Positions 25,578 to 33,658 of a DNA stretch of 64,000 bases are shown one piece after another. The DNA is from Pseudothauera nasutitermitis. Lineage in GTDB: Bacteria > Pseudomonadota > Gammaproteobacteria > Burkholderiales > Rhodocyclaceae. Within the stretch, counting starts at the first letter, position 1; each line of letters opens with the position of its first letter. A program made the translations under genes and the position numbers. The notes beneath the pieces are model-generated. The model searched no databases. It saw only the letters and a program-made list of their open reading frames with translations, and was not told the origin of the DNA. Location of the stretch: assembly GCF_004801295.1 (NCBI RefSeq), contig NZ_SSOC01000003.1, positions 372,001 through 436,000 of the forward strand. Direction: 5' to 3'.

Positions 25578-26849
25578 ATGTCATCGATGATCCTGCAACA
25601 GTCCCAGGCGGGCACCGGCCCCCAGAACAGCCTGCTGTCGTTCATGGCCACGCGGACCACCCAGGGCAACGGTGAGCCCGATCCCTTCTCGCGCACCCTG
25701 AGCAACCGCCTCGAGGGTCCGCGTGAACGCACCCCCGAGCGCCAGACCGAACCCACCCGCGAAACCCAGCCCGCGCGCCCGGACGAGGCGCCGCGCAAGG
25801 CCGAACACACCCGTGGCGGCGAGCGCAGGACGACCGCTTCGAACACCGACCGCTCCGCTGACGGCACGGCTGCCGCGCAGGATGCTGCGGGCACGGATAC
25901 CGCCGTCCCGCCTCCCGCCACCACCTCCCAGCAAAGCGGCGAGGCCCCGGCGGAAGATGCACAGACCGGCGCCGACGATCCGGCAAACCCGGCCGATGCG
26001 GTTGCCGCATTGCCGGCAGCCCTTGCCGCGCTGCTCGGCAAAACCTCCATGGATACGCCCGAAGATGTTTCCGGCGCCGAAGAACCCGCGCTGGGCGACG
26101 TGCTGACCGGTAAGGGCGGCCGCAAGAACGCCGCCAGCGGAGATGACATCAAGGGGAAATGGCTGCAGAATCTGCGCGGCGACAAGACGGCGCCCGGCGC
26201 GGACGCGACGGCCAATGTGAATGCGGGCGGCAATGCTGCCAAGATCGCCAGCCTGGTGGCCCAATTGCAGCCGAAGACCGAGGCATCGGTCGGCACGCTG
26301 ACCGCCGAATCCGGCACCAAGGCCATTGGCGGGGATACTTCGACCGCGCTGCACGGCCTGCTGTCGCCGCGTACGTCCAACCCGCTGCAGCCGGGGCCGC
26401 AGTTGCAGGTCGCCACGCCGCTGGGCCAGCGCGGCTGGGCGGAGGAAGTCGGCAACAAGCTGATCTGGCTGACCAACCGGGGCGAGTCCAAGGCTGAACT
26501 GGTGATCACCCCGCCGAATCTGGGCAAGGTGGAAGTGTCCATCAACATGAACGGGGACCAGGCCACCGCGCACTTCGTCGCCGCGACACGGGAAGCCAAG
26601 GAGGCGCTGGAAGAGGCCCTGCCCCGCCTGCGCGAGCTGATGCAGCAGTCCGGGGTGAATCTGGGCCAGACCAGCGTCAGCACCTCGGGCGGGCAGCACG
26701 CCCATGCCGGCAGCGACAACCCGTCCGGGCAGGGGCATGGACGCGGTAACGGCAGCGGCAACGGCGAGCAGGCCGACGGCGGCGGTGGAGCGGCCGAACA
26801 GGGCGGGTGGACTAAACAAGGAGAAGGTTTGGTCGATATATTTGCCTGA
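25578..26849 (+). CDS. fliK: Flagellar hook-length control protein FliK
   Basis: 423 residues. The first ~230 residues are a low-complexity Arg/Glu/Thr/Ala/Pro-rich ruler region. The Flg_hook C-terminal domain (about 285-365) has GWAEEVGNKLIWLTNRGESK, LVITPPNLGKVEVSINMNGD and ALPRLRELMQQSGVNLG. A Gly/His/Asn-rich end follows. FliK is exported while the hook grows and then triggers the FlhB specificity switch. GTAAGCGAG before ATG 25578 is a weak site. A perfect sigma54 promoter lies upstream. Confidence 0.92.
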   Translation: MSSMILQQSQAGTGPQNSLLSFMATRTTQGNGEPDPFSRTLSNRLEGPRERTPERQTEPTRETQPARPDEAPRKAEHTRGGERRTTASNTDRSADGTAAAQDAAGTDTAVPPPATTSQQSGEAPAEDAQTGADDPANPADAVAALPAALAALLGKTSMDTPEDVSGAEEPALGDVLTGKGGRKNAASGDDIKGKWLQNLRGDKTAPGADATANVNAGGNAAKIASLVAQLQPKTEASVGTLTAESGTKAIGGDTSTALHGLLSPRTSNPLQPGPQLQVATPLGQRGWAEEVGNKLIWLTNRGESKAELVITPPNLGKVEVSINMNGDQATAHFVAATREAKEALEEALPRLRELMQQSGVNLGQTSVSTSGGQHAHAGSDNPSGQGHGRGNGSGNGEQADGGGGAAEQGGWTKQGEGLVDIFA

Positions 26850-26942
26850 GGCGCATGAATTGGGGTCGCTCTGCCCCATTTATCCGCGCTTCGGATTCGG
26901 CCGGACGGACGCATAATCCGTTTACGATTTCAGGAGAACGGC

Positions 26943-27524
26943 ATGGCCAAGGCGCCAGCAAAACCCGAAGTGGCAGTAACCCCGGACGCTCCGGCCCCCA
27001 AGAAGAGCAAGCTTCTGCTCGTCATCGTGGTGATCCTGGTGCTCCTCCTGCTGGTCGCCATGGCCTTCATCGGCGTATTGTTGCTGCTCAAGAGCAAGGG
27101 CGGCAGCCACGACGGCGAGCCGGCGCCGGTCGCCGCGCCCGCGCAGCAGGCCGCCGCGCCGATGGTGGTCGACCTGTCCAAGCCGCCCGCCTTCGTGCCG
27201 CTGGAGGTGTTCACGGTGAACCTGGCGCGCGAGGGCAATTCCGACCACTACCTGCAGACCACCATCGTGCTGCGCGTGGCCGACGCCAAGGTGGCCACGC
27301 AGATCACCGCCTTCATGCCGGAGATCCGCCACCGCATCAACCTGCTGCTGTCCAGCAAGGCGCCCTCCGAGATTGCCACCGCCCAGGACCGCGAAGCCCT
27401 GGCACACGACGTGCTGATCCAGGTGAACGAGGCGCTGGGCATTCCCGCGCCGCGCGATCCGCGCCCCAACCTGCCCTGGGGGCCGGTGCACGGCGTGCTG
27501 TTCAACTCGTTCATCGTTCAATAA
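26943..27524 (+). CDS. fliL: Flagellar basal body-associated protein FliL
   Basis: 193 residues. A basic N-terminus is followed by one long membrane segment at about 23-50 (LLLVIVVILVLLLLVAMAFI), a Pro/Ala linker and a periplasmic FliL domain ending PWGPVHGVLFNSFIVQ. FliL rings surround stator units and stabilise them under load. AGGAGAA precedes the ATG. It is 18 bases from fliM, in the fliLMNOPQR series. Confidence 0.95.
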   Translation: MAKAPAKPEVAVTPDAPAPKKSKLLLVIVVILVLLLLVAMAFIGVLLLLKSKGGSHDGEPAPVAAPAQQAAAPMVVDLSKPPAFVPLEVFTVNLAREGNSDHYLQTTIVLRVADAKVATQITAFMPEIRHRINLLLSSKAPSEIATAQDREALAHDVLIQVNEALGIPAPRDPRPNLPWGPVHGVLFNSFIVQ

Positions 27525-27542
27525 ACCGCGAGGACGACCATC

Positions 27543-28556
27543 ATGTCTTCGGACTTTCTCTCCCAGGATGAAGTTGACGCCCTGCTGCGCGGCGTCAGCG
27601 GAGAGTCCGACGAACCCGAAGCCGAGGAAGGCGAGGGCGGCGGCGGCATCAAGCCGTACAACCTCGCCACGCAGGAGCGCATCGTGCGTGGGCGCATGCC
27701 CACCATGGAGCTCATCAACGAGCGCTTCGCGCGCTACCTGCGCATCGGCCTGTTCAACTACATGCACCGCAACACCGAGGTCTCGGTGGGGCCGATCAAG
27801 GTGCAGAAGTACGGCGAGTTCGTGCGCAATCTGGTGGTGCCGACCAACCTCAACCTGGTCACCGCCAAACCGTTGCGCGGCACCGGGCTGGTGGTGTTCG
27901 ACCCCAACCTGGTGTTCCTGGTGGTCGACAACATGTTCGGCGGCGACGGGCGCTTCCACACCCGCGTGGAGGGGCGCGACTTCACCCCGACCGAACAGCG
28001 CATCATCCAGGGCATGCTGGGCGTGGTGTTCGCCGAATACGGCAAGGCCTGGGCGCCGGTGTACAAGCTGGAGATGGAGTATGTGCGCTCCGAGATGAAC
28101 TCGCAGTTCGCCAACATCGCCACGCCGTCGGAGATCGTCGTGTCGACCAGCTTCTCGCTGGAGATGGGCGGCGCGCAGTCGGAGATGCACATCTGCTTCC
28201 CCTACTCCATGGTCGAGCCCATCCGCGAGATGCTCTACTCGACCATGCAGAGCGACCACCTGACCCAGGACAAGCGCTGGATCAACCTGCTGTCGCGCCA
28301 GCTGCGCACCGCCGAGGTCGAACTGGTGTGCAACCTGGGGCAATCCAGGGTCACCCTGCGCGACATCGTGAACCTGCGCGTGGGCGACGTGATCCCCCTG
28401 CAGGTGGACGAGATGGTGCAGGCCGAAGCCGAGGGCGTGCCGGTGTTCGAAGGACGCCATGGCGTGCTCAACGGCCAGTACGCAGTCAAGCTCGAACGCT
28501 TCCTCGCGCAGGAAGAAGCCGATCCCCCGCCGATACCGGGAGCCCAAAATGGCTGA
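27543..28556 (+). CDS. fliM: Flagellar motor switch protein FliM
   Basis: 337 residues. The N-terminal CheY-binding peptide is recognisable as LSQDEVDALLRGV. The CheC-like middle domain (about 50-230) has the GGXG motif in VDNMFGGDGRFHTRVEGRDF. The C-terminal SpoA/FliN-like domain (about 255-325) has VGDVIPLQVDEMVQAEAEGV. It forms the switch C-ring with FliG and FliN. It overlaps fliN by 8 bases. Confidence 0.97.
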   Translation: MSSDFLSQDEVDALLRGVSGESDEPEAEEGEGGGGIKPYNLATQERIVRGRMPTMELINERFARYLRIGLFNYMHRNTEVSVGPIKVQKYGEFVRNLVVPTNLNLVTAKPLRGTGLVVFDPNLVFLVVDNMFGGDGRFHTRVEGRDFTPTEQRIIQGMLGVVFAEYGKAWAPVYKLEMEYVRSEMNSQFANIATPSEIVVSTSFSLEMGGAQSEMHICFPYSMVEPIREMLYSTMQSDHLTQDKRWINLLSRQLRTAEVELVCNLGQSRVTLRDIVNLRVGDVIPLQVDEMVQAEAEGVPVFEGRHGVLNGQYAVKLERFLAQEEADPPPIPGAQNG

Positions 28557-29034
28557 GAACGAAACCGAAGAGAACCAGATCACCGAAGACGACTGGGCTG
28601 CCGCGATGGCCGAACAGGCCGCCACCGAGGCGGACGGCGCCGATGCCGAAGCCGCCCAGGTGGCCGCCGACCTCGCCGCCGCCGCAGCCGAGGGCGAATC
28701 GCCCTACCAGGCCAAGCCGGCCAGCCATCTGTTCCCCGACTTCGGCGCCGCCGGCGCGCGCAGCGGAACCATGAACGACTTCGACATGATCCTGGACATC
28801 CCCGTCCAGCTCACCGTCGAACTCGGCCGCACCAAGCTGTCGATCCGTAACCTGCTGCAGCTCGCGCACGGTTCGGTGGTGGAACTGGACGGCCTGGCGG
28901 GCGAACCGATGGACGTGCTGGTCAACGGCACGCTGATCGCCCAGGGCGAGGTGGTGGTGGTCAACGACAAGTTCGGCATCCGCCTCACCGACATCATCAC
29001 CCCGGCCGAACGCATGCGGAAGATCCGCAACTGA
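28549..29034 (+). CDS. fliN: Flagellar motor switch protein FliN
   Basis: 161 residues. A long acidic Ala/Glu-rich N-terminal extension (about 1-75) precedes the SpoA domain (about 80-160): DMILDIPVQLTVELGRTKLS, LVNGTLIAQGEVVVVNDKFG and RLTDIITPAERMRKI. FliN completes the C-ring and docks FliH. ATG 28549 lies within the fliM end; the frame continues upstream only as a fliM shadow. Confidence 0.96.
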   Translation: MAENETEENQITEDDWAAAMAEQAATEADGADAEAAQVAADLAAAAAEGESPYQAKPASHLFPDFGAAGARSGTMNDFDMILDIPVQLTVELGRTKLSIRNLLQLAHGSVVELDGLAGEPMDVLVNGTLIAQGEVVVVNDKFGIRLTDIITPAERMRKIRN

Positions 29035-29041
29035 CGGGTCC

Positions 29042-29061
29042 GCGCGGCCGGCAGGCCGCGC
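29042..29061. repeat. Hairpin between fliN and fliO
   Basis: An 8-bp perfect stem GCGCGGCC/GGCCGCGC with a GGCA loop lies 7 bases after the fliN stop, followed by AAAA rather than T. It is more likely a processing or attenuation hairpin than a full terminator. A second 16-base palindrome, CCCGCCCGCGGGCGGG, lies at 29101-29116. Confidence 0.45.
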
Positions 29062-29160
29062 AAAACGGACGAATAACCGGCCTTTTCCCCGCCTGTTCCA
29101 CCCGCCCGCGGGCGGGCGTCGGCGCTATGCTGGGCACGTCGACATCCCTGCCCGCCCACC

Positions 29161-29586
29161 GTGCGCCGTCTCCATTTCCTGCTTTCCGCCCTGCTGTGCG
29201 CCCCGGCCCTGGCCGTGGCGCAAGGCAGCGAACCCGCCCCCGGCCTGGGCGCCAGCCTCGGGCAGATGCTGTTCGGCCTGACGGTGGTGCTGGTCATCCT
29301 GTTCGCCACGCTGTGGGCGCTCAAGCGCCTCACCGTGGCGCGCGGCACCGCCGGCCATCTGAAGGTGCTCGGCGCGACCGCCGTGGGTCCGCGCGAGCGT
29401 GTGGTGCTGGTCGAACTGGCCGGCAAGGTGCTGGTGCTCGGCGTGGCCCCGGGCAACGTGCGCACCCTGCACACACTGGAAGCCGGCGAGCTGCCGGCCG
29501 CAGAAACGCCCCAGCCCGGCCTGGCCGGCAAGGATTTCGCCGCCTGGCTGCGCCAGTCGGTGGAGCGCCGCAAGCATGAAGACTGA
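29161..29586 (+). CDS. fliO: Flagellar biosynthesis protein FliO
   Basis: 141 residues. A cleavable-looking N-terminal signal ([16 protein letters not shown]) precedes one membrane segment at about 40-60 ([20 protein letters not shown]) and a small cytoplasmic domain [20 protein letters not shown]. FliO is the assembly scaffold for FliP rings. The GTG start has no clear ribosome binding site. It overlaps fliP by 11 bases. The gap to fliN (126 bases) is unusually long for this operon and holds two palindromes. Confidence 0.88.
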   Translation: MRRLHFLLSALLCAPALAVAQGSEPAPGLGASLGQMLFGLTVVLVILFATLWALKRLTVARGTAGHLKVLGATAVGPRERVVLVELAGKVLVLGVAPGNVRTLHTLEAGELPAAETPQPGLAGKDFAAWLRQSVERRKHED

Positions 29587-30328
29587 GCGCGCCCTGCCCC
29601 GCCTGCTGCTCGGCCTGGCCCTGCTGCTCGGCCCGGCCGCGGCCTTCGCCCAGGTCATGCCGGCCCTGACTGCCACTCCCGCACCGAACGGCGGCACCAG
29701 CTACAGCCTCAGCGTGCAGACGCTGCTGCTGCTCACCTCGCTGACCTTCATTCCGGCGGTGGTGCTGATGATGACCAGCTTCACGCGCATCATCATCGTG
29801 TTCTCGCTGCTGCGCACCGCCATGGGCACGCAGACCTCGCCGCCCAACCAGGTGCTGCTGGGGCTGGCGCTGTTCCTCACCCTGTTCATCATGGCGCCGG
29901 TGGCCGAACGGGTCTACACCGAGGCCTACCAGCCGATGGCCGCGGGCGAGATCGGCTTCGACGTGGCGCTGGAGCGCGCCTCGGTGCCGATGAAGACCTT
30001 CATGCTCGCGCAGATCCGCGAGCCCGATCTGTCCCTGTTCGCCCAGCTCGCCGAGGTGCCGCCGGTGGATCGCGCCGAGGAACTGCCGATGCGCGTGATC
30101 GTGCCGGCCTTCGTCACCTCGGAGCTGAAGACCGCCTTCCAGATCGGTTTCATCATCTTCATCCCGTTCATCATCATCGACATGGTGGTCGCTTCCGTGC
30201 TGATGTCGATGGGTATGATGATGATGAGCCCGATCATCGTCTCGCTGCCTTTCAAACTGATGCTGTTCGTGCTGGTCGACGGCTGGACGCTGCTGATCGG
30301 TTCGCTGGTGCGCAGCTTCGCGGTATGA
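29576..30328 (+). CDS. fliP: Flagellar export gate protein FliP
   Basis: 250 residues. The signal peptide (residues 1-25, [17 protein letters not shown]) is followed by four membrane segments. FliP signatures [25 protein letters not shown]-like [20 protein letters not shown] and [20 protein letters not shown] are plain. FliP5 with FliQ and FliR makes the export channel. The ATG overlaps the end of fliO; the upstream open frame is a fliO shadow. Confidence 0.97.
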   Translation: MKTERALPRLLLGLALLLGPAAAFAQVMPALTATPAPNGGTSYSLSVQTLLLLTSLTFIPAVVLMMTSFTRIIIVFSLLRTAMGTQTSPPNQVLLGLALFLTLFIMAPVAERVYTEAYQPMAAGEIGFDVALERASVPMKTFMLAQIREPDLSLFAQLAEVPPVDRAEELPMRVIVPAFVTSELKTAFQIGFIIFIPFIIIDMVVASVLMSMGMMMMSPIIVSLPFKLMLFVLVDGWTLLIGSLVRSFAV

Positions 30329-30362
30329 ACGCCATGCGCCACGCCCACGGAGGACGCCTCCC

Positions 30363-30632
30363 ATGACTCCCACCACCGTCGTCGATCTGGGCCGCCAGGC
30401 CATCGAGGTCGCCCTGATGGTCGCTGCCCCGCTGCTGCTCGCGGCGGTGGTCACCGGTCTGGTCATCAGCATCTTCCAGGCCGCCACGCAGATCAACGAG
30501 ATGACCCTGTCCTTCGTGCCGAAGGTGGTGGCCATGTTCATCACCCTGGTGATCGCCGGCCCCTGGCTGCTCACCGTGCTCACCGATTTCATGCGCCGGC
30601 TGTTCGAATCGATTCCGAGCATGATCGGCTGA
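30363..30632 (+). CDS. fliQ: Flagellar export gate protein FliQ
   Basis: 89 residues with two membrane helices: VALMVAAPLLLAAVVTGLVI, then VAMFITLVIAGPWLLTVLTD. The conserved loop SIFQAATQINEMTLSFVPKV lies between them. It is a helical component of the FliPQR channel. GGAGG lies 10 bases before the ATG. It is followed by fliR after 12 bases. Confidence 0.97.
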   Translation: MTPTTVVDLGRQAIEVALMVAAPLLLAAVVTGLVISIFQAATQINEMTLSFVPKVVAMFITLVIAGPWLLTVLTDFMRRLFESIPSMIG

Positions 30633-30644
30633 CGCCGCGCACCC

Positions 30645-31433
30645 ATGCTCAGCTTCACCTACGACCAGTTGGCCGCCTGGCTGGGCGCGTTCCTGTATCC
30701 GCTGGCACGCCTGCTGGGCATGTTCGCCAGCGCGCCGGTGTTCTCCAACCGTTCTGTCCCCGTGCGCGTGCGCCTGGCCCTCGGGCTGGGCATCTCCATC
30801 GCCATCGTGCCGGCCCTGCCGCCGATGCCGCCGATCGATCCGGGCTCCTACATGGGGCTGCTGGTGCTGCTCTGGCAGATGCTCATCGGCATCGCCATCG
30901 GCTTCATGATGCGTCTGGTGTTCGCCGCCGTGGACATGGCGGGCTCGCTGGTGGGCATGCAGATGGGCCTGTCCTTCGCCATCTTCTTCAGCCCCACCGC
31001 CGGCGGGCAGACCGCCGTGCTGTCCGAGTTCCTCGGCCTGGTGGCCACCCTGCTGTTCCTGTCGATCAACGGTCATCTGCTGATGGTCGATGCGGTGGTG
31101 CGCAGCTTCGAATGGCTGCCGATCTCCACCGCGCCGGTGGCCGCCGAGGGCTGGGCCTTCATCGCGCGCTACGCGGTGACCATCTTCGCTCTCGGCCTGC
31201 TGTTGTCGCTGCCCATGCTCACCGCGCTGCTGGTCACCAACATCGCGCTGGGCATCCTGACCCGCGCGGCGCCGCAACTGAACCTGTTCGCCATCGGTTT
31301 CCCGATTTCGCTGGCCATGGGCATCCTCGTGCTGATGCTGTCGATGAACTACCTGGGGCCGGTGATGGTGAGCTTCTTCGAACGCGGCTTCGGCGCCATC
31401 GACGCGATGCTGATGGCGCTGGGGCGGGTCTGA
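30645..31433 (+). CDS. fliR: Flagellar export gate protein FliR
   Basis: 262 residues with about six hydrophobic segments. The family features include LARLLGMFASAPVFSNRSVP near residues 20-40, GSLVGMQMGLSFAIFFSPTA and the C-terminal AIGFPISLAMGILVLMLSMN. FliR closes the FliPQR gate and contacts FlhB. It ends the plus-strand fli run, 18 bases from the convergent OmpA lipoprotein gene. Confidence 0.96.
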   Translation: MLSFTYDQLAAWLGAFLYPLARLLGMFASAPVFSNRSVPVRVRLALGLGISIAIVPALPPMPPIDPGSYMGLLVLLWQMLIGIAIGFMMRLVFAAVDMAGSLVGMQMGLSFAIFFSPTAGGQTAVLSEFLGLVATLLFLSINGHLLMVDAVVRSFEWLPISTAPVAAEGWAFIARYAVTIFALGLLLSLPMLTALLVTNIALGILTRAAPQLNLFAIGFPISLAMGILVLMLSMNYLGPVMVSFFERGFGAIDAMLMALGRV

Positions 31434-31440
31434 GTGCGTC

Positions 31441-32409
31441 TCAGCGCAGGGCGATCACCTCGACACGGCGGTCGGGCTGCAGGCAGGCGATCAGTTCCGC
31501 GCGGTTGACGATGGCATCGCACGCGGTGCCGGTGAGCGGCTGGCTTTCGCCGCGCCCTTCGGTATAGATCCGTCCGGCCTCCACGCCCTGGCTCACCAGA
31601 TAGCTCTTCACCGCGGCGACGCGGCGCTCGGACAGGCGCTGGTTGTAGGCATTGGAGCCCAGGCGGTCGGTATGGCCGACGGCAAGGACCACGTTGAGGT
31701 TCAGTTCGCGGATGCGGTTGGCGAGTTGATCGAGCTGGATGCGGCCCATCGGGCGCAACTCGGCCTTGTCGAAATCGAACAGGGCGTCGGCCGACAGCGA
31801 GGGACTGCCGGTACCGGCGAGCGATTGCGCACTGGCGGCGGACACGGAATCCGCCGCGGAGGCAACGGCAAAGGCCTGCGCACCGGCAATTCCTGCCTGC
31901 GGCGGCAAACCGCCGCCCTGCAGGCCGCCGGGAAACTGCCGGGAGCCGACCAGGCGGATCTCGCCCTGGGCGATGCGGCGCGCCAGCGGACGCTGGGAAT
32001 CCACCCCTTCCTCATAGCGCAGCACGTCGAAACCGGCATAGCCGCCTTCCGCCACCAACTGGCGCGCGGCACGCTGGAAGACCTGGCGGGCTTCGCCTTC
32101 GCCGCCGGTCACCATGCGCTTCATGCGCAGATCGAGTTGCCAGACCTCTTCTTCGCTGCGGCTGGCGCTGATCTGCCAGTTGGGCGTCAATGGATCGTGG
32201 ATGGCATAGGCGATCAACGCGCCGCTGAACAGGTTGGTCGTGGAGATGCCGAGTTCGGAGGCAGCCGCCGTAGACAGCTTGTACCCGCCCAGGACGCCGG
32301 CCGCGTTGGCGCCCTGCTCGGTCCCCCAGCGCAGCGCGGTTTCCTGATCCGGCAGGCTGGCGCAGCCCGCGCTCAGCAGGGCCAGGGCGAGAGGAAGAAT
32401 CCGGCGCAT
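31441..32409 (-). CDS. OmpA-family lipoprotein
   Basis: 322 residues. Lipoprotein signal MRRILPLALALLSAGC with the lipid-modified Cys16; a middle region with no recognised family; and an OmpA-type peptidoglycan-binding C-terminal domain (about 220-322) with FDKAELRPMG and VGHTDRLGSNAYNQRLSERR. It is the last gene after flgL on the minus strand, starting 18 bases past the flgL stop, which suggests a flagellum-related envelope anchor (inference). AAGGGGGG precedes ATG 32409; a GTG at 32430 would overlap flgL and put seven residues before the signal. Confidence 0.85.
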   Translation of the reverse strand: MRRILPLALALLSAGCASLPDQETALRWGTEQGANAAGVLGGYKLSTAAASELGISTTNLFSGALIAYAIHDPLTPNWQISASRSEEEVWQLDLRMKRMVTGGEGEARQVFQRAARQLVAEGGYAGFDVLRYEEGVDSQRPLARRIAQGEIRLVGSRQFPGGLQGGGLPPQAGIAGAQAFAVASAADSVSAASAQSLAGTGSPSLSADALFDFDKAELRPMGRIQLDQLANRIRELNLNVVLAVGHTDRLGSNAYNQRLSERRVAAVKSYLVSQGVEAGRIYTEGRGESQPLTGTACDAIVNRAELIACLQPDRRVEVIALR

Positions 32410-32426
32410 CGCGCCCCCCTTGGTTT

Positions 32427-33647
32427 TCACAGGTAATCGAACAAGGACAGCCGGGAGACCTGCATGAAGGACTGCTGTGCGGCCTGCAGATAGGTCTGCT
32501 GCTGGGCGAAGCGGGAAAGCGCCTCGACGTAGTCCACATCCATCAGATCCGAGATCGATTCCTCGTACTGCAGGTTGAGGTCGCTGCCCAGGCTTTGCAG
32601 GGCCTCGGTCTCGACCAGTTGGGAGCCGATGCGCGCACGGGTCTTCAGCACGTTCTCCAGGGCGCCGTCGATATTCTCCAGCCCCACGGCCACCGCGCCG
32701 GCCGCCATGCCGGCCGGGCCGGGGCGTTCCATGGCGTCGATCAGCATGCCGAGGTTGTCGAAGATGTTCGGCGACGAAGCGAACACCTCGAACTGGTCGC
32801 CATCTTCCGGCGTGCCGCTGGCCAGGTCGAGTTCGAAGCCCAGCGCGGCGGTGATCGCCGGGTCGTTGAGCGCGGTGGCGCCAACGGCCACAGGAATCTT
32901 GTCGGCCACGCCTGGGCGGTATTCGTAGATGTCCCAGGTCGGCGGATTGACGCCATCGTCGTGGTAGGTGACTTCATAGCGCCGGCCGAGCAGGCTGGGG
33001 TCGGCCGGGTCCGGCAGGGCCGCGCTCAGCGCGCCATTGCCCACGTTGTTGGTACCCGCCGGCATGGCGATCAGGTCGTTGCTGTAGGCGCGGGTGTTGG
33101 TGAAGATGTCCGAGCCCGGCAGGCTCACCGGCATGTAGCGCGAGGCCGAAACCTGGATGGTCTGGGTACCGTGGTCGCCATGGTAGGTCACCCCGGCCAG
33201 ATCGCCGGAAAACGGCTGCTGATTGGCCATGTAGCCGGAGAACAGATAGTCGCCCATGCCGTCCTGGCTGTTGGCCAGCGCCAGCATGGCGTCGAACTGG
33301 GCGCGCAGGTCGGTGGCCACGTAGGCCAGATCCTTGTCGTCGTAGGAGCCGTTACCGGCCTCGACGGTCTTGGTGCGCATGTACTGGAGGATGTCGCCGA
33401 TGCCGGTGAGCTTGCCTTCCAGCAGGCCCAGGCGATCCTCGGCGTAGCCGGTATTGACCATGAACTGGGAGTTCACGCCCTTGGACTGCCCGAGTTCGAG
33501 CGCGCGCGAAGCGGCGATCGGATCGTCGGCCGGGGTCAGTACCCGCCGCCCGGTGGACAGCTGCTGCTGGGTGTGCAGGAGGCTGCTCCATTGCTGCTGC
33601 ATGGAGCCCACGCCCTTCTGGTAGATCATGTTGCTCGAGATACGCAT
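32427..33647 (-). CDS. flgL: Hook-filament junction protein FlgL
   Basis: 406 residues. The flagellin-like N-terminus MRISSNMIYQKGVGSMQQQW, with LSTGRRVLTPADDPIAASRA, and the C-terminal helix SRFAQQQTYLQAAQQSFMQV mark FlgL (HAP3). It joins the hook junction protein FlgK to the filament. AAGGAGAAC precedes the ATG, and it is 11 bases behind flgK. Confidence 0.96.
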   Translation of the reverse strand: MRISSNMIYQKGVGSMQQQWSSLLHTQQQLSTGRRVLTPADDPIAASRALELGQSKGVNSQFMVNTGYAEDRLGLLEGKLTGIGDILQYMRTKTVEAGNGSYDDKDLAYVATDLRAQFDAMLALANSQDGMGDYLFSGYMANQQPFSGDLAGVTYHGDHGTQTIQVSASRYMPVSLPGSDIFTNTRAYSNDLIAMPAGTNNVGNGALSAALPDPADPSLLGRRYEVTYHDDGVNPPTWDIYEYRPGVADKIPVAVGATALNDPAITAALGFELDLASGTPEDGDQFEVFASSPNIFDNLGMLIDAMERPGPAGMAAGAVAVGLENIDGALENVLKTRARIGSQLVETEALQSLGSDLNLQYEESISDLMDVDYVEALSRFAQQQTYLQAAQQSFMQVSRLSLFDYL

Positions 33648-33658
33648 GATCGTTCTCC

